Positions 23,910 to 33,207 of a stretch of 64,000 bases of DNA are shown piece by piece. The notes under the pieces were generated by a model that searched no databases, was not told the origin of the DNA, and was given only the letters and a program-made list of their open reading frames with translations. The stretch comes from an uncultured Lachnospiraceae bacterium (GTDB lineage Bacteria; Bacillota; Clostridia; Lachnospirales; Lachnospiraceae): positions 1-64,000 of the forward strand of contig CACYKH010000014.1 in NCBI GenBank assembly GCA_902774915.1. Reading direction: 5' to 3'. Numbering within the stretch: position 1 is the first letter of the stretch; each line of letters starts with the position of its first letter. Position numbers and translations under genes: made by a program.

Positions 23910-23981
23910 TTTGATAATTAATTAGTTTATCAAAAGCGTAAAATGGGGAAAAATAGGCCTGTTTTGTGCAACATGCACAAA
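23910..23981. promoter_or_regulatory. Two operator-like inverted repeats
   Basis: TTTGATAA (23910-23917)/TTATCAAA (23927-23934) and TTTGTGCA (23963-23970)-ACA-TGCACAAA (23974-23981), both perfect 8-bp arms. They lie in the 390-bp gene-free interval before hpf, upstream of the DnaA-box cluster. Confidence 0.45.
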
Positions 23982-24030
23982 GGATTGCTTTGGTGGTTGA
24001 CAATAATTAACATAATACGGTGTAAACCAG

Positions 24031-24097
24031 TGTGGATAACTACCCTCGGGAAGGCGCTAAAACGGTGTTATTAACAAATTTATCCACATTATCCACA
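24031..24097. other. Cluster of three perfect DnaA boxes
   Basis: TGTGGATAA (24031-24039) and two directly abutting TTATCCACA (24080-24088, 24089-24097) match the consensus DnaA box. They are followed by an AT-rich stretch (24135-24195). No dnaA, dnaN or other origin gene is present, so a DnaA-titration or regulatory site, or an unusual origin, are all possible. The rest of the interval holds only the inverted repeats and the hpf promoter. Confidence 0.6.
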
Positions 24098-24197
24098 TAA
24101 AAAGGGTAAACATAATCCGTGTGTTTTGGGCGGAATAAAAAAATAAATTTCGTGGTTTTTAACAAACTTTTAAAAAATTTCGGTTCTTAAACACTAA

Positions 24198-24226
24198 TTG
24201 AATGGAACTAGTCGATGTGATATAAT
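24198..24226 (+). promoter_or_regulatory. Promoter of hpf
   Basis: TTGAAT (24198-24203), 17-bp spacer, TATAAT (24221-24226). Confidence 0.75.
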
Positions 24227-24285
24227 CTAATAAACATGGAAATCCTATGGTTTTCGTGTATTTCTAGCGAGAAGGAGACAAAACT

Positions 24286-24816
24286 ATGAATTATATGATT
24301 AGTGGAAAAAACATCGATGTCACTGAGGGGTTAAAGCAGGCAATCTATGATAAGCTTGGAAGACTTGAGAAGTTTTTCGCTGAAGATGCTAATGCACAGG
24401 TTACTCTATCTGTAGAAAAGGAGAGACAGAAGATAGAGGTTACTATACCAATGAAGGGCCATATCATCAGAGCAGAGCAGGTTAGCGATGACATGTATGT
24501 TTCTATCGATATGGTAGCAGAGATAATCGAGAGACAGGTTATCAGATATAAAAAGAAGATTATAGATCAGAATCAGGATAAAGCTTACTTCCAGGATAGA
24601 TTCCTTGAGGAAGAAGATACAGAGGATTATGATGAGATTCAGATCATCAGAAGTAAGAGATTCGCTGTTAAGCCTATGTATCCAGAAGATGCATGCGTAC
24701 AGATGGAGCTTTTAGGACATAGTTTCTTCGTATTCCGTAATGCAGAGACAAACGAAGTAAACGTAGTTTACAAGAGAAAAGGTAATACATACGGACTTAT
24801 CGAACCTGAATTCTAA
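24286..24816 (+). CDS. hpf: Ribosome hibernation-promoting factor, long form
   Basis: This 176-residue protein joins two 70S ribosomes into inactive 100S dimers. The N-terminal S30AE domain (1-100; MISGKNIDVTEGLKQAI, KLGRLEKFF) blocks the mRNA channel; after an acidic linker, the C-terminal dimerisation domain (about 118-176, SKRFAVKPMYPEDACVQMELLGHSFFVFRNAETNEVNVVYKR with break points) marks the long form. AGAAGGAG precedes ATG. hpf-secA-prfB is the standard Firmicute order. Confidence 0.95.
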   Translation: MNYMISGKNIDVTEGLKQAIYDKLGRLEKFFAEDANAQVTLSVEKERQKIEVTIPMKGHIIRAEQVSDDMYVSIDMVAEIIERQVIRYKKKIIDQNQDKAYFQDRFLEEEDTEDYDEIQIIRSKRFAVKPMYPEDACVQMELLGHSFFVFRNAETNEVNVVYKRKGNTYGLIEPEF

Positions 24817-24843
24817 AAATTTATAGACGAATAATTCATTTGG

Positions 24844-24874
24844 GGCCTGGCAAATTATTGCCAGGTCCTTTTTT
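24844..24874 (+). terminator. Terminator after hpf
   Basis: CCTGGCAA (24846-24853) pairs with TTGCCAGG (24858-24865), extended by GG/CC, then T6. Confidence 0.9.
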
Positions 24875-25011
24875 GCTGAATCTTTTGTTAAAAAGGGGCA
24901 TAAGAATCGCTAAAATGCTTGATGAAATAAGGGTTTGGTGGTATAGTAGAAAAGCGGTTTTTTATGCTGATATAGATATTAATCGAGTATTTTAACTACG
25001 GAGGAAAAATA

Positions 25012-27756
25012 ATGTCACTTGCGGACAAAATCTTTGGCACATATAGTGACCGAGAACTCAAGAAAATAGATGGCACAGTAAATGCGATTATGGATCTGGA
25101 GGAGAAGTATAGTGTTGAGAACTATACTGACGAACAGCTCAGAGCCAAGACAGAAGAATTCAAGGCTGCTCTTGCTGATGGTAAGACTCTGGATGATATC
25201 CTTGTAGATGCATTCGCTGTAGTTAGAGAGGCTGCATGGAGAGTACTTGGCATGCGCCCTTATAGAGTACAGGTTATAGGTGGTATCATTCTTCACATGG
25301 GACGTCTTGCAGAGATGCGTACTGGTGAAGGTAAAACTCTTGTATCAACTATGCCTGCATATTTAAATGCACTTGCTGGCAAGGGTGTTCATATCGTTAC
25401 AGTTAATGATTACCTGGCACAGCGTGACTCGGAGTGGATGGGAAGAGTACATGAGTTCTTAGGACTCAAGGTTGCCTGTGTACTTCAGAGCTACAGTAAA
25501 GAAGAGAGACAGGCTGCTTATAAAGCAGACATTACATATATCACAAACAATGAGCTTGGTTTCGATTATCTGAGAGATAACATGGTTACTTACAAGGAGC
25601 AGCTGGTTCAGCGTGGTCTCCACTATGCTATCATCGACGAGATTGACTCAATCCTTATTGATGAGGCAAGAACACCACTTATCATTTCTGGTAGAGGTGG
25701 AAAGCCAACAGAGCTTTACAAGATATGTGATAACCTTGCTAAGCGTATGAAGAGAGGTACAGCCTCAACTGAGATTACAAAGGCTCAGGCTATCATGGGC
25801 GAGCAGGTTCAGGAAGATGGAGATTACCTTGTAAATGAGAAGGACAACTTCATTGTATTCACTGAGCAGGGTGTTAAGCAGATAGAGAACTATCTGGATA
25901 TTACAAACCTTACAGAGCCAGAGCATATTGATGAATATCACTGTATGTTACAGGCAGTAAGAGCTCATGCTCTTATGCATAGAGATAAGGATTACATTGT
26001 CAAAGATAACGAAGTACTTATCGTAGATGAGTTTACTGGACGTGTTATGCCAGGTCGTCGTTTCAGCGATGGTCTGCATCAGGCACTGGAAGCTAAGGAA
26101 GGTGTTAAGGTTAATAGAGAGAACAAGACTCTCGCAACTATCACATTCCAGAACTTCTTCAACAAGTATGAGAAGAAGGCAGGTATGACAGGTACTGCTC
26201 AGACAGAGGAAACAGAGTTCCGTGAGATTTACGGAATGGACGTTGTAGTTATTCCTCCTAACAGACCAGTTGCGAGAATTGATATGGAAGACAGCCTTTA
26301 TGCTACAAAGGCAGATAAGTACAATGCAATCGTAAACGCAACTATCGAGGCTCATGAAAAGCAGCAGCCAGTACTTGTTGGTACAGCAAACATTGAGGTA
26401 TCTGAGACACTTAGTAAGATGCTCAAGAAGAAGGGCATTAAGCATAACGTACTGAATGCTAAGTTCCATGACAAGGAAGCAGAGATAGTAGCAGAGGCTG
26501 GACGTCTTGGTGCAGTTACAATCGCTACTAACATGGCTGGTCGTGGTACCGATATTGTTCTTGGTGGTAACCCAGAGAAGATGGCCGAGAAGATCCTTAA
26601 GGATGAGGGCATTGAATTTGAGTATGCTACTGATGAAGAGAGAAAGAATGCTCTTAAGAAGGCTAAGGAAATATCTGCTGAAGAAGCAGTTAAGGTTAAA
26701 GAAATTGGTGGACTTAAGGTTATCGGTAGTGAGAGACATGAGTCCAGACGTATAGATAATCAGCTCCGTGGACGTTCAGGACGTCAGGGAGACCCAGGTG
26801 AATCCAAGTTCTATCTTTCACTTGAGGATGATCTTCTCAGACTCTTTGGTGCTGAGAGAACCATGGAAACACTGAAGAGACTCAGTGGCGGAGATGGTGG
26901 CGAGATCGTTGAGAATAGAATGGTTTCTAAGGGTATAGAGACAGCTCAGAAGAGAATTGAATCTAACCACTATGGAATCAGAAAGAACCTGCTTGAATTC
27001 GACCAGGTAAACAACGAGCAGCGTGAGATTATCTACGAAGAGAGAAGAAGAGTTCTTGATGGCGAGAACATGCACGAGACAGTTCGTGATATGTTAAACG
27101 AGACCATCGGAAAGTACATTGATAGATTCATTTCAACAGAGATTGAGCCAGAAGAGTGGGATATTGCAAGTCTTAAGGAAGAGCTTGCTCAGACAATGCC
27201 ACCTCAGAGATCTGACAAGGTTATCGACATTAATCCTACTGAGGAAGAGCTTAATCGTGGAGATGCTGCTGGATATAAAGAACGTATTCAGACTTCTGCA
27301 CTTGAAGCCTTCGAGGAGTTCTGTAAGGCTGTTTACGAGAGTGATGAGCAGCTGCAGGAGTTCGAGCGTAAGATGATCATGCAGGCTGTTGATGAGAAGT
27401 GGATGGAGCAGATTGACGATATGGAGCAGCTCCGTCAGGGTATTGGACTTCAGGGTATGGCTGGTAAGGACCCAGTTGTTGAGTACAAGCTTGCTGGATT
27501 TGATATGTTCAATGAGATGATCGCTACTATCAGAGAGAGAGTAGCCTTCAATATGACTCATTACATTCCTAAGCCAAAGGAAGAGGCTGTCAGAGAGCAG
27601 GTAGCTAAGGTTACTGGAACAAACAAGGATGACAGCGTTAAGAAGGGTCCAAAGGTTAATAAGACTAAGAAGATCGGTAGAAACGACCTGTGTCCATGTG
27701 GCTCAGGAAAGAAATATAAGAATTGTCATCTGCCATTAGGTGGCTGGGAAGGATAA
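25012..27756 (+). CDS. secA: Preprotein translocase ATPase SecA
   Basis: The 914-residue motor drives Sec-dependent export. Walker A region EMRTGEGKTLVSTMPAYLNAL is near 100-120; DEAD-type IDEIDSILIDEARTPL near 208-223; helicase motif AGRGTDIVLGG near 507-517; SERHESRRIDNQLRGRSGRQGDPG near 575-600; C-terminal zinc tail RNDLCPCGSGKKYKNCH binds SecB or ribosomes. GGAGG precedes ATG by eight bases. prfB starts four bases after the stop. Confidence 0.98.
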   Translation: MSLADKIFGTYSDRELKKIDGTVNAIMDLEEKYSVENYTDEQLRAKTEEFKAALADGKTLDDILVDAFAVVREAAWRVLGMRPYRVQVIGGIILHMGRLAEMRTGEGKTLVSTMPAYLNALAGKGVHIVTVNDYLAQRDSEWMGRVHEFLGLKVACVLQSYSKEERQAAYKADITYITNNELGFDYLRDNMVTYKEQLVQRGLHYAIIDEIDSILIDEARTPLIISGRGGKPTELYKICDNLAKRMKRGTASTEITKAQAIMGEQVQEDGDYLVNEKDNFIVFTEQGVKQIENYLDITNLTEPEHIDEYHCMLQAVRAHALMHRDKDYIVKDNEVLIVDEFTGRVMPGRRFSDGLHQALEAKEGVKVNRENKTLATITFQNFFNKYEKKAGMTGTAQTEETEFREIYGMDVVVIPPNRPVARIDMEDSLYATKADKYNAIVNATIEAHEKQQPVLVGTANIEVSETLSKMLKKKGIKHNVLNAKFHDKEAEIVAEAGRLGAVTIATNMAGRGTDIVLGGNPEKMAEKILKDEGIEFEYATDEERKNALKKAKEISAEEAVKVKEIGGLKVIGSERHESRRIDNQLRGRSGRQGDPGESKFYLSLEDDLLRLFGAERTMETLKRLSGGDGGEIVENRMVSKGIETAQKRIESNHYGIRKNLLEFDQVNNEQREIIYEERRRVLDGENMHETVRDMLNETIGKYIDRFISTEIEPEEWDIASLKEELAQTMPPQRSDKVIDINPTEEELNRGDAAGYKERIQTSALEAFEEFCKAVYESDEQLQEFERKMIMQAVDEKWMEQIDDMEQLRQGIGLQGMAGKDPVVEYKLAGFDMFNEMIATIRERVAFNMTHYIPKPKEEAVREQVAKVTGTNKDDSVKKGPKVNKTKKIGRNDLCPCGSGKKYKNCHLPLGGWEG

Positions 27757-27760
27757 TTTC

Positions 27761-28876
27761 GTGCTGGAACTTGATGAGTATAAGCTGGAGCTTCAGAAAT
27801 TCAGGAAGCCTCTTGAAGAGGTTAAGGCTTCGCTTGATATAGAAAGCAAGGAAAAAAGAATAGCAGAGCTGGACGAAGCAATGCAGCAGCCTGGCTTTTG
27901 GGATGATGCTCAGAAATCCGGACAGATCATGAAGGAGATTAAGGGACTCAAGAATACTATTGAGAGCTTTAACGAGATCAGTCAGGACTTCGAAGACCTT
28001 GAAACCATGATTGAGATGGCGGAAGAGGACGGAGATGAAGAGCTTGTTGTTGAAACAGGCGAACTACTGAAGAGCTTCACCAAGCGCTTTGAGGATTTCA
28101 GAATAGAAACCCTTCTTTCTGGCGAGTTCGATGCCAACGATGCTACAGTTAAGATTAATGCTGGTACAGGTGGAACAGAAGCCTGTGACTGGACAAGCAT
28201 GGTTTATAGAATGTATTCCAGATGGGCTGAGAAGCATGGCTTTCAGCTTACTCTGCTGGACCTGATAGATGGTGAAGAGGCTGGAATTAAGACGGTTACA
28301 TTTCAGGTCTCAGGATATCATGCATATGGATATCTTAAGTCGGAGCACGGGGTTCATCGTTTAGTAAGAATTTCTCCATTCAATGCGAATGGAAAGAGGC
28401 AGACATCCTTCTGTGCTGTGGAGGTTCTGCCGGTTATAGATGAGGCCATTGAAATAGAAGTGGCGGATGATGACATCCGAATAGATACATATAGAGCCAG
28501 TGGAGCGGGTGGACAGCACATCAACAAAACCTCCTCGGCTATAAGAATAACTCACATTCCTACAGGAATAGTTGTTCAGTGTCAGAATGAAAGAAGTCAG
28601 CATCAGAATAAGGATCAGGCCATGAAGATGCTGAAATCCAAGCTCTATCTCCTTAAGGAACAGGAGAATGCAGAGAAGATGTCCGGTATTAAGGGCGAGG
28701 CTTTTGAGAATGGATTTGGAAGTCATATCAGGTCCTATTTCTTACAGCCATATACTTTGGTAAAGGATTCTCGTACAGCCTGTGAAACAGGTGATGCATA
28801 TAGAGTTTTAGATGGTGATGTGGATCCATTCATGAATGCATATTTAGTATGGATGGCCGCAGGTGAAGAAAGTTAA
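27761..28876 (+). CDS. prfB: Peptide chain release factor 2
   Basis: Terminates translation at UGA and UAA. Start chosen at GTG 27761, seven bases after GGAAGGA and four after the secA stop, giving 371 residues. GGQ motif is in ASGAGGQHINKTSSA and the stop-codon-reading SPF in RISPFNANGKRQTSF. Many prfB genes need a +1 frameshift at an in-frame UGA near codon 25; here the frame is continuous through the matching place (KASLDIESKEKR), so autoregulation by frameshifting is absent. Confidence 0.95.
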   Translation: MLELDEYKLELQKFRKPLEEVKASLDIESKEKRIAELDEAMQQPGFWDDAQKSGQIMKEIKGLKNTIESFNEISQDFEDLETMIEMAEEDGDEELVVETGELLKSFTKRFEDFRIETLLSGEFDANDATVKINAGTGGTEACDWTSMVYRMYSRWAEKHGFQLTLLDLIDGEEAGIKTVTFQVSGYHAYGYLKSEHGVHRLVRISPFNANGKRQTSFCAVEVLPVIDEAIEIEVADDDIRIDTYRASGAGGQHINKTSSAIRITHIPTGIVVQCQNERSQHQNKDQAMKMLKSKLYLLKEQENAEKMSGIKGEAFENGFGSHIRSYFLQPYTLVKDSRTACETGDAYRVLDGDVDPFMNAYLVWMAAGEES

Positions 28877-28916
28877 TGATCAAAGCAAAAGACAGCTTTG
28901 GTGAAAGGATAAAGTT

Positions 28917-30116
28917 ATGAAAAATATAGCAATTCTTGGATACGGAACAGTTGGTTCTGGAGTATACAAAATAATCAATGACAACAACAGCCATGTTTCC
29001 CGTCGTGCAGGTGAGGAGATTAAGGTTAAGTATGTACTGGACCTTAGAGATTTTCCTGGAGATCCTGTAGAGGAAGTGCTGGTTCATGATGTAGATGTAA
29101 TCATTGAGGATGAGAGCGTTGATGTTGTTGTAGAGGTTATGGGCGGAGTTGAGCCTGCATATACCTTTGTGAAGAGAGCTCTTCAGGCAGGAAAGAGTGC
29201 CTGCACATCTAACAAAGAGCTTGTAGCAAAGCACGGCGCAGAGCTTATTTCCATTGCTCAGGAGAAGAATGTTAATTTCTTCTTTGAGGCATCAGTTGGT
29301 GGTGGTATTCCTATCATTAGACCTCTTATCGAGTGCATTACAGCTGATCATATTGAAGAGATTCAGGGTATCATGAATGGTACAACAAACTACATCCTCA
29401 CAAAGATGGAGGATGAGGGCGCTGACTTTGATACAGTACTTAAGGATGCTCAGGATAAGGGTTATGCTGAGAGAAATCCAGAAGCTGATATTGAAGGTCA
29501 TGATGCATGCCGTAAGATTGCTATTCTTTCATCACTCGCTTATGAGAAGCAGGTTGATTTCGAAGATATCTACACAGAAGGAATTACAAAGATCACAACA
29601 GATGATTTTGATTATATGAAGAAGATTGGCGCTTCTATTAAGCTTCTTGGTATTGCGAGAAAAGAAGGAAGTACAGTTTATTCAATGGTTGCTCCATTTG
29701 TCATCTATGCAGATAATCCTCTTTATAACGTAAAGGATGTATTTAATGCCATCCTTCTTAAGGGTGATATGCTTGGTGATGTAATGTTCTATGGAAAGGG
29801 AGCTGGTTCTCTTCCAACTGCCAGTGCAGTTGTTTCTGATGTAGTTGATGCAGTAAAGAGAACAGGTGCTACAGCTGAGATTCTTTGGGAAAGCACTAAG
29901 AGAGAAATTGGAAGTGCAGATGCATTCACAACTCCTTATTTCGTAAGAATTAAGGGCGGCGATAAAGCTGCAGTGGAGAATGCATTTGGCACTGTTGAAT
30001 ATATTGATGGTAAAGATGGCGAGACAGCATTTATTACTGGTGTAATGTCTGGTTCAGACTTTAATAAGGCGGCTGAGGGATTTGATGTTGTTAGCCGCAT
30101 TCGTGTAAGTAAATAA
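28917..30116 (+). CDS. hom: Homoserine dehydrogenase
   Basis: NAD(P)-dependent reduction of aspartate semialdehyde to homoserine for threonine and methionine. The 399 residues have the dinucleotide loop ILGYGTVGSGVY at 5-16, TSNKELVAKHG near 97-107, the catalytic region VGGGIPIIRPL, GIMNGTTNYILTKM and YAERNPEADIEGHDACRKIAIL. The usual C-terminal ACT domain is reduced to about 70 residues (TPYFVRIKGGDK onward). ACT-like feedback by threonine is possible but not certain. AAAGGA lies seven bases before ATG. lysC follows 57 bp later. Confidence 0.95.
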   Translation: MKNIAILGYGTVGSGVYKIINDNNSHVSRRAGEEIKVKYVLDLRDFPGDPVEEVLVHDVDVIIEDESVDVVVEVMGGVEPAYTFVKRALQAGKSACTSNKELVAKHGAELISIAQEKNVNFFFEASVGGGIPIIRPLIECITADHIEEIQGIMNGTTNYILTKMEDEGADFDTVLKDAQDKGYAERNPEADIEGHDACRKIAILSSLAYEKQVDFEDIYTEGITKITTDDFDYMKKIGASIKLLGIARKEGSTVYSMVAPFVIYADNPLYNVKDVFNAILLKGDMLGDVMFYGKGAGSLPTASAVVSDVVDAVKRTGATAEILWESTKREIGSADAFTTPYFVRIKGGDKAAVENAFGTVEYIDGKDGETAFITGVMSGSDFNKAAEGFDVVSRIRVSK

Positions 30117-30140
30117 ACCTTTCCTAACTAGAAAGGGTTT
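30115..30140 (+). terminator. Weak hairpin between hom and lysC
   Basis: AAACCTTTC (30115-30123) pairs with GAAAGGGTTT (30131-30140) with a bulge. There is no T-run, so read-through into lysC is likely. Confidence 0.3.
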
Positions 30141-30173
30141 ATCGGGGGAGTAATTATTCAGGAGGCATGAAAA

Positions 30174-31376
30174 ATGCTAATAGTTAAGAAATTCGGAGGT
30201 ACTTCGGTAGGTAACAGAGACCGTATTTTCAATGTTGCTAATCGATGTATCGAGGATTACAAAAATGGAAATGATGTGGTAGTAGTTCTGTCAGCTATGG
30301 GTAAATATACAGATGTGCTGATAGATATGGCAAAGGAGATCAATCCTAATCCTCCAAAGCGAGAGATGGACATGATCCTTACTACCGGTGAGCAGCAGTC
30401 AGTTGCCCTTATGGCAATGGCAATGGCTTCCATGGGTGTTCCAGCAGTTTCGCTGAACGCTTATCAGGTTGCAATGCACACTACCAGTACTTACAGCAAT
30501 GCGCGTGTTAAGAGAATCGATACAGAGCGCATTAGAGCAGAGCTGGAGCAGCACAAGATAGTTATCGTAACCGGTTTCCAGGGTGTAAACAAATTTGATG
30601 ATTACACAACTCTTGGAAGAGGTGGTTCTGATACTACAGCAGTTGCACTTGCAGCAGCGCTTCACGCAGACAAATGTGAAATTTACACTGACGTAGACGG
30701 TGTTTACACAGCAGATCCTAGAAAGGTTCCTGATGCTAGAAAGCTGAAGAATGTAACCTATGATGAGATGCTTGAGCTGGCAACTCTTGGAGCGGGAGTA
30801 CTTCACAACCGTTCAGTAGAGCTTGCAAAGAAGTATGGAGTAAGACTTGTAGTTCGTTCAAGTCTGAACACTAATGAAGGAACCGTCGTAAGGGAGGGAA
30901 GTAAAATGGAGAAAATGATAGTAAGCGGAGTTGCAGCTGATCCAGATGCAGCCAGAGTTGCAGTTATAGGACTTAAGGATGAGCCTGGTATAGCATTTAA
31001 GCTCTTTAATGCACTTGCTCAGCAGGGAATTAATATAGATATGATTCTTCAGTCAATTGGACGTCATGGAAAGAAGGATATTTCCTTCACATGTACAGAT
31101 GATGATGCAGATCTTGCAAAGCAGATCATCGACGATCTTATGGAGTTCGAGGAGATTGATGTAGATAAGGGAGTTTCAAAGGTATCTATCGTTGGTGCCG
31201 GAATGCAGACACATCCTGGTGTTGCTGCAAAGATGTTCGAAGCACTCTTTGATGCAAACATCAATATCAGAATGATCTCAACATCAGAGATCAGAGTTAC
31301 AGTTCTTATCAATGAGAAAAACACAGATAGAGCTATCAATGCTATCCATGAGAAGTTCAATCTTGGTGAGGAGTAA
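30174..31376 (+). CDS. lysC: Aspartate kinase
   Basis: Phosphorylates aspartate, first step to lysine, threonine and methionine. The 400-residue monofunctional enzyme has KKFGGTSVG at 4-12, TLGRGGSDTTAVALAAAL near 143-160, YTDVDGVYTADPRKV near 169-183 and two ACT domains (about 260-330 and 335-400) for feedback control. It has the length of the alpha form; an internal beta start cannot be judged. GGAGG lies eight bases before ATG. With hom it forms a threonine-branch pair. Confidence 0.95.
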   Translation: MLIVKKFGGTSVGNRDRIFNVANRCIEDYKNGNDVVVVLSAMGKYTDVLIDMAKEINPNPPKREMDMILTTGEQQSVALMAMAMASMGVPAVSLNAYQVAMHTTSTYSNARVKRIDTERIRAELEQHKIVIVTGFQGVNKFDDYTTLGRGGSDTTAVALAAALHADKCEIYTDVDGVYTADPRKVPDARKLKNVTYDEMLELATLGAGVLHNRSVELAKKYGVRLVVRSSLNTNEGTVVREGSKMEKMIVSGVAADPDAARVAVIGLKDEPGIAFKLFNALAQQGINIDMILQSIGRHGKKDISFTCTDDDADLAKQIIDDLMEFEEIDVDKGVSKVSIVGAGMQTHPGVAAKMFEALFDANINIRMISTSEIRVTVLINEKNTDRAINAIHEKFNLGEE

Positions 31377-31417
31377 ACTCGAGAATTAAATTCTGGAATA
31401 TAATACAGGAATAAATA

Positions 31418-31451
31418 AAGGCGTATCACTCAGGTGATACGCCTTGTTTTT
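31418..31451 (+). terminator. Terminator of hom-lysC
   Basis: AAGGCGTATCAC (31418-31429) pairs perfectly with GTGATACGCCTT (31434-31445), four-base loop, then GT5. It separates convergent lysC and the aminotransferase gene. Confidence 0.9.
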
Positions 31452-31482
31452 GCTTTGATTATGTTTTGTTTAGACTTCTATT

Positions 31483-32637
31483 CTACTTTGATACGAAGGC
31501 TTCGATTCTGTCCAGCGCCTCACGCAGCTGGTCGATTGAATAGGCATAAGAAATACGGATAAATCCTTCGCCCGAGTTTCCGAATGCATTTCCAGGAACA
31601 ACAGCAAGCTTCTGTTCCTGAAGAAGCTTTGTGGCAAATTCATCGGATGACATTCCGAATTTCTGGATGCTTGGGAAAATATAGAATGCACCAAGTGGTT
31701 CGAATGCTGGCATTCCAATATTTTCCAGTCTCTTTAATAAATAACGTCTGCGTTCATCGTAGGATTCTTTCATGTTCAGAACATCATTGTCACCATTTCT
31801 CAGGGCTTCTACAGCAGCGTACTGGCTGGTTGTAGGTGCACACATAATACAGAACTGGTGAATCTTGATCATAAGCTTTGCTATTTTTTCCGGTGCGAGG
31901 GCATAGCCCAGTCGCCATCCGGTCATGGCGAATGCCTTTGAAAATCCATTTATTACTATAGTTCTTTCCTTCATACCTGGAAGAGAAGCAATAGAAAAAT
32001 GAGGCTCCTCAGTATATGTCAGTTCAGAATAAATCTCATCCGAAATAACATAGAGGTCATTTTCTATAGCAAGACGGGCAATAGGCTCCAGATCCTCTTT
32101 GGTCATAATGGCTCCAGTTGGATTATTAGGATAGGAGAGAATGAGTACCTTTGTCTTATCAGTTATATGTTCAGCCAGCTCAGCCTCTGTAAGCTTAAAC
32201 TGGTTTTCATTTTTTAAATCAATAGTAACCGGAACGGCTCCTGTCAGGCTGGCACATGGAACGTAGGATACATAGCTGGGCTCTGGGATAATTACCTCGT
32301 CTCCTGGGTTTATAAGAGCACGGAGAGCCAGGTCTATTCCTTCGGAACCACCGACTGTAATAAGGCAGTTTTTGGCTGCTTCATAAGAGATGTTATATTT
32401 GCGTTCATACCAGTTGCATATTTCCTGACGGAGATCCATAAGTCCTGAATTAGATGTGTAGTAGGTTCTTCCCTGTTCAAGGGAATAGATGCCTTCATCC
32501 ACTACATGCCATGGAGTATCAAAATCAGGTTCGCCAACTCCAAGAGAGATGGCATCTGGCATTTCGCTTACTATATCAAAGAATTTTCTTATTCCAGATG
32601 GCTTAATCTCATCTGCAACTTTACTTACTGATTTCAT
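31483..32637 (-). CDS. Class I/II aminotransferase (PatA/aspartate aminotransferase type)
   Basis: The 384-residue PLP enzyme has SLGVGEPDFDTPWHV near 31-45, YPNNPTGAIMTKEDLEPIA near 167-185, the DEIYSEL segment and the PLP lysine in VINGFSKAFAMTGWRLGYAL near 228-247. It probably moves amino groups from aspartate, aromatic amino acids or N-acetyl-diaminopimelate; PatA of Bacillus, also beside an Lrp regulator (yugG), is the closest context match. It is last in the minus-strand run that begins with mutS2, 43 bp after the Lrp gene. Confidence 0.9.
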   Translation of the reverse strand: MKSVSKVADEIKPSGIRKFFDIVSEMPDAISLGVGEPDFDTPWHVVDEGIYSLEQGRTYYTSNSGLMDLRQEICNWYERKYNISYEAAKNCLITVGGSEGIDLALRALINPGDEVIIPEPSYVSYVPCASLTGAVPVTIDLKNENQFKLTEAELAEHITDKTKVLILSYPNNPTGAIMTKEDLEPIARLAIENDLYVISDEIYSELTYTEEPHFSIASLPGMKERTIVINGFSKAFAMTGWRLGYALAPEKIAKLMIKIHQFCIMCAPTTSQYAAVEALRNGDNDVLNMKESYDERRRYLLKRLENIGMPAFEPLGAFYIFPSIQKFGMSSDEFATKLLQEQKLAVVPGNAFGNSGEGFIRISYAYSIDQLREALDRIEAFVSK

Positions 32638-32680
32638 AATTTATTCCTTAATGAAAATTTAATTCGAATATAGGTCAAAG

Positions 32681-33172
32681 CTATGGCATTATCTGAATTC
32701 TTTTGTCTTCGCCGTGACCTTCTGTCATATCAACATAGTGATTCTTATACTTCTTAAGAACAAAATAAGTTGCTGTGGAAACAACTGTGTCCATTGGGGC
32801 AATCTTGTTATATACGAAGTGGGAGATTTCTTTAAGTGAATCTCCTTCGATTGTGAGAATCAGGTCATTGCTGGAACCAGACATAAGATAAACAGATTTT
32901 ACTTCGTCGAATTTGCTGATCCTTGCAGAGATTCTGTCAAATCCCTCGCCTCTTACAGGGGAAATCTTAACTCCTATAAAAGCAGTAACTCTTTCCTGAT
33001 CATCCAGCTTGTCCCAGTCTACAAGTGCCTGGTAGCCACAGATTATATGGTCATTTTCAAGCTCTGTGATTGCGGCAGCAACGCTGGCCTCGTCAGAACC
33101 TATCATAGCTGCAATTTCTTCAGCTGTTAATTTACTGTTTTTCTCAAGTAACTCAAGTATTTTTCTTTTCAT
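32681..33172 (-). CDS. Lrp/AsnC-family transcriptional regulator
   Basis: Start chosen at ATG 33172, eight bases after GGAGG (163 residues); an upstream in-frame ATG adds only seven residues. N-terminal helix-turn-helix is at about 1-50 (KLTAEEIAAMIGSDEASVAAAITELENDHII with break points), then the RAM ligand-binding domain (GVKISPVRGEGFDRI, then VYLMSGSSNDLILTIEG). The family senses amino acids as octamers. The neighbour aminotransferase is the likely target, as with yugG-patA. It starts 35 bp after the sensor-kinase stop. Confidence 0.9.
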   Translation of the reverse strand: MKRKILELLEKNSKLTAEEIAAMIGSDEASVAAAITELENDHIICGYQALVDWDKLDDQERVTAFIGVKISPVRGEGFDRISARISKFDEVKSVYLMSGSSNDLILTIEGDSLKEISHFVYNKIAPMDTVVSTATYFVLKKYKNHYVDMTEGHGEDKRIQIMP

Positions 33173-33207
33173 AAAATCCTCCAAAAGATTCATCGTGATG
33201 AAAGCAT

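Noticed and set aside
24031-24097. Calling the DnaA-box cluster a chromosomal origin
   Set aside because: dnaA, dnaN, rpmH and similar neighbours are absent and skew cannot be judged in 64 kb; left as an open finding.
25948-26739. A 263-residue minus-strand frame inside secA
   Set aside because: It is antisense to a strongly conserved gene, low-complexity and without a ribosome binding site.
28877-30173. Lysine or threonine leader/riboswitch before hom-lysC
   Set aside because: The gaps before hom (40 bp) and lysC (57 bp) are too short, and only a weak hairpin is seen.
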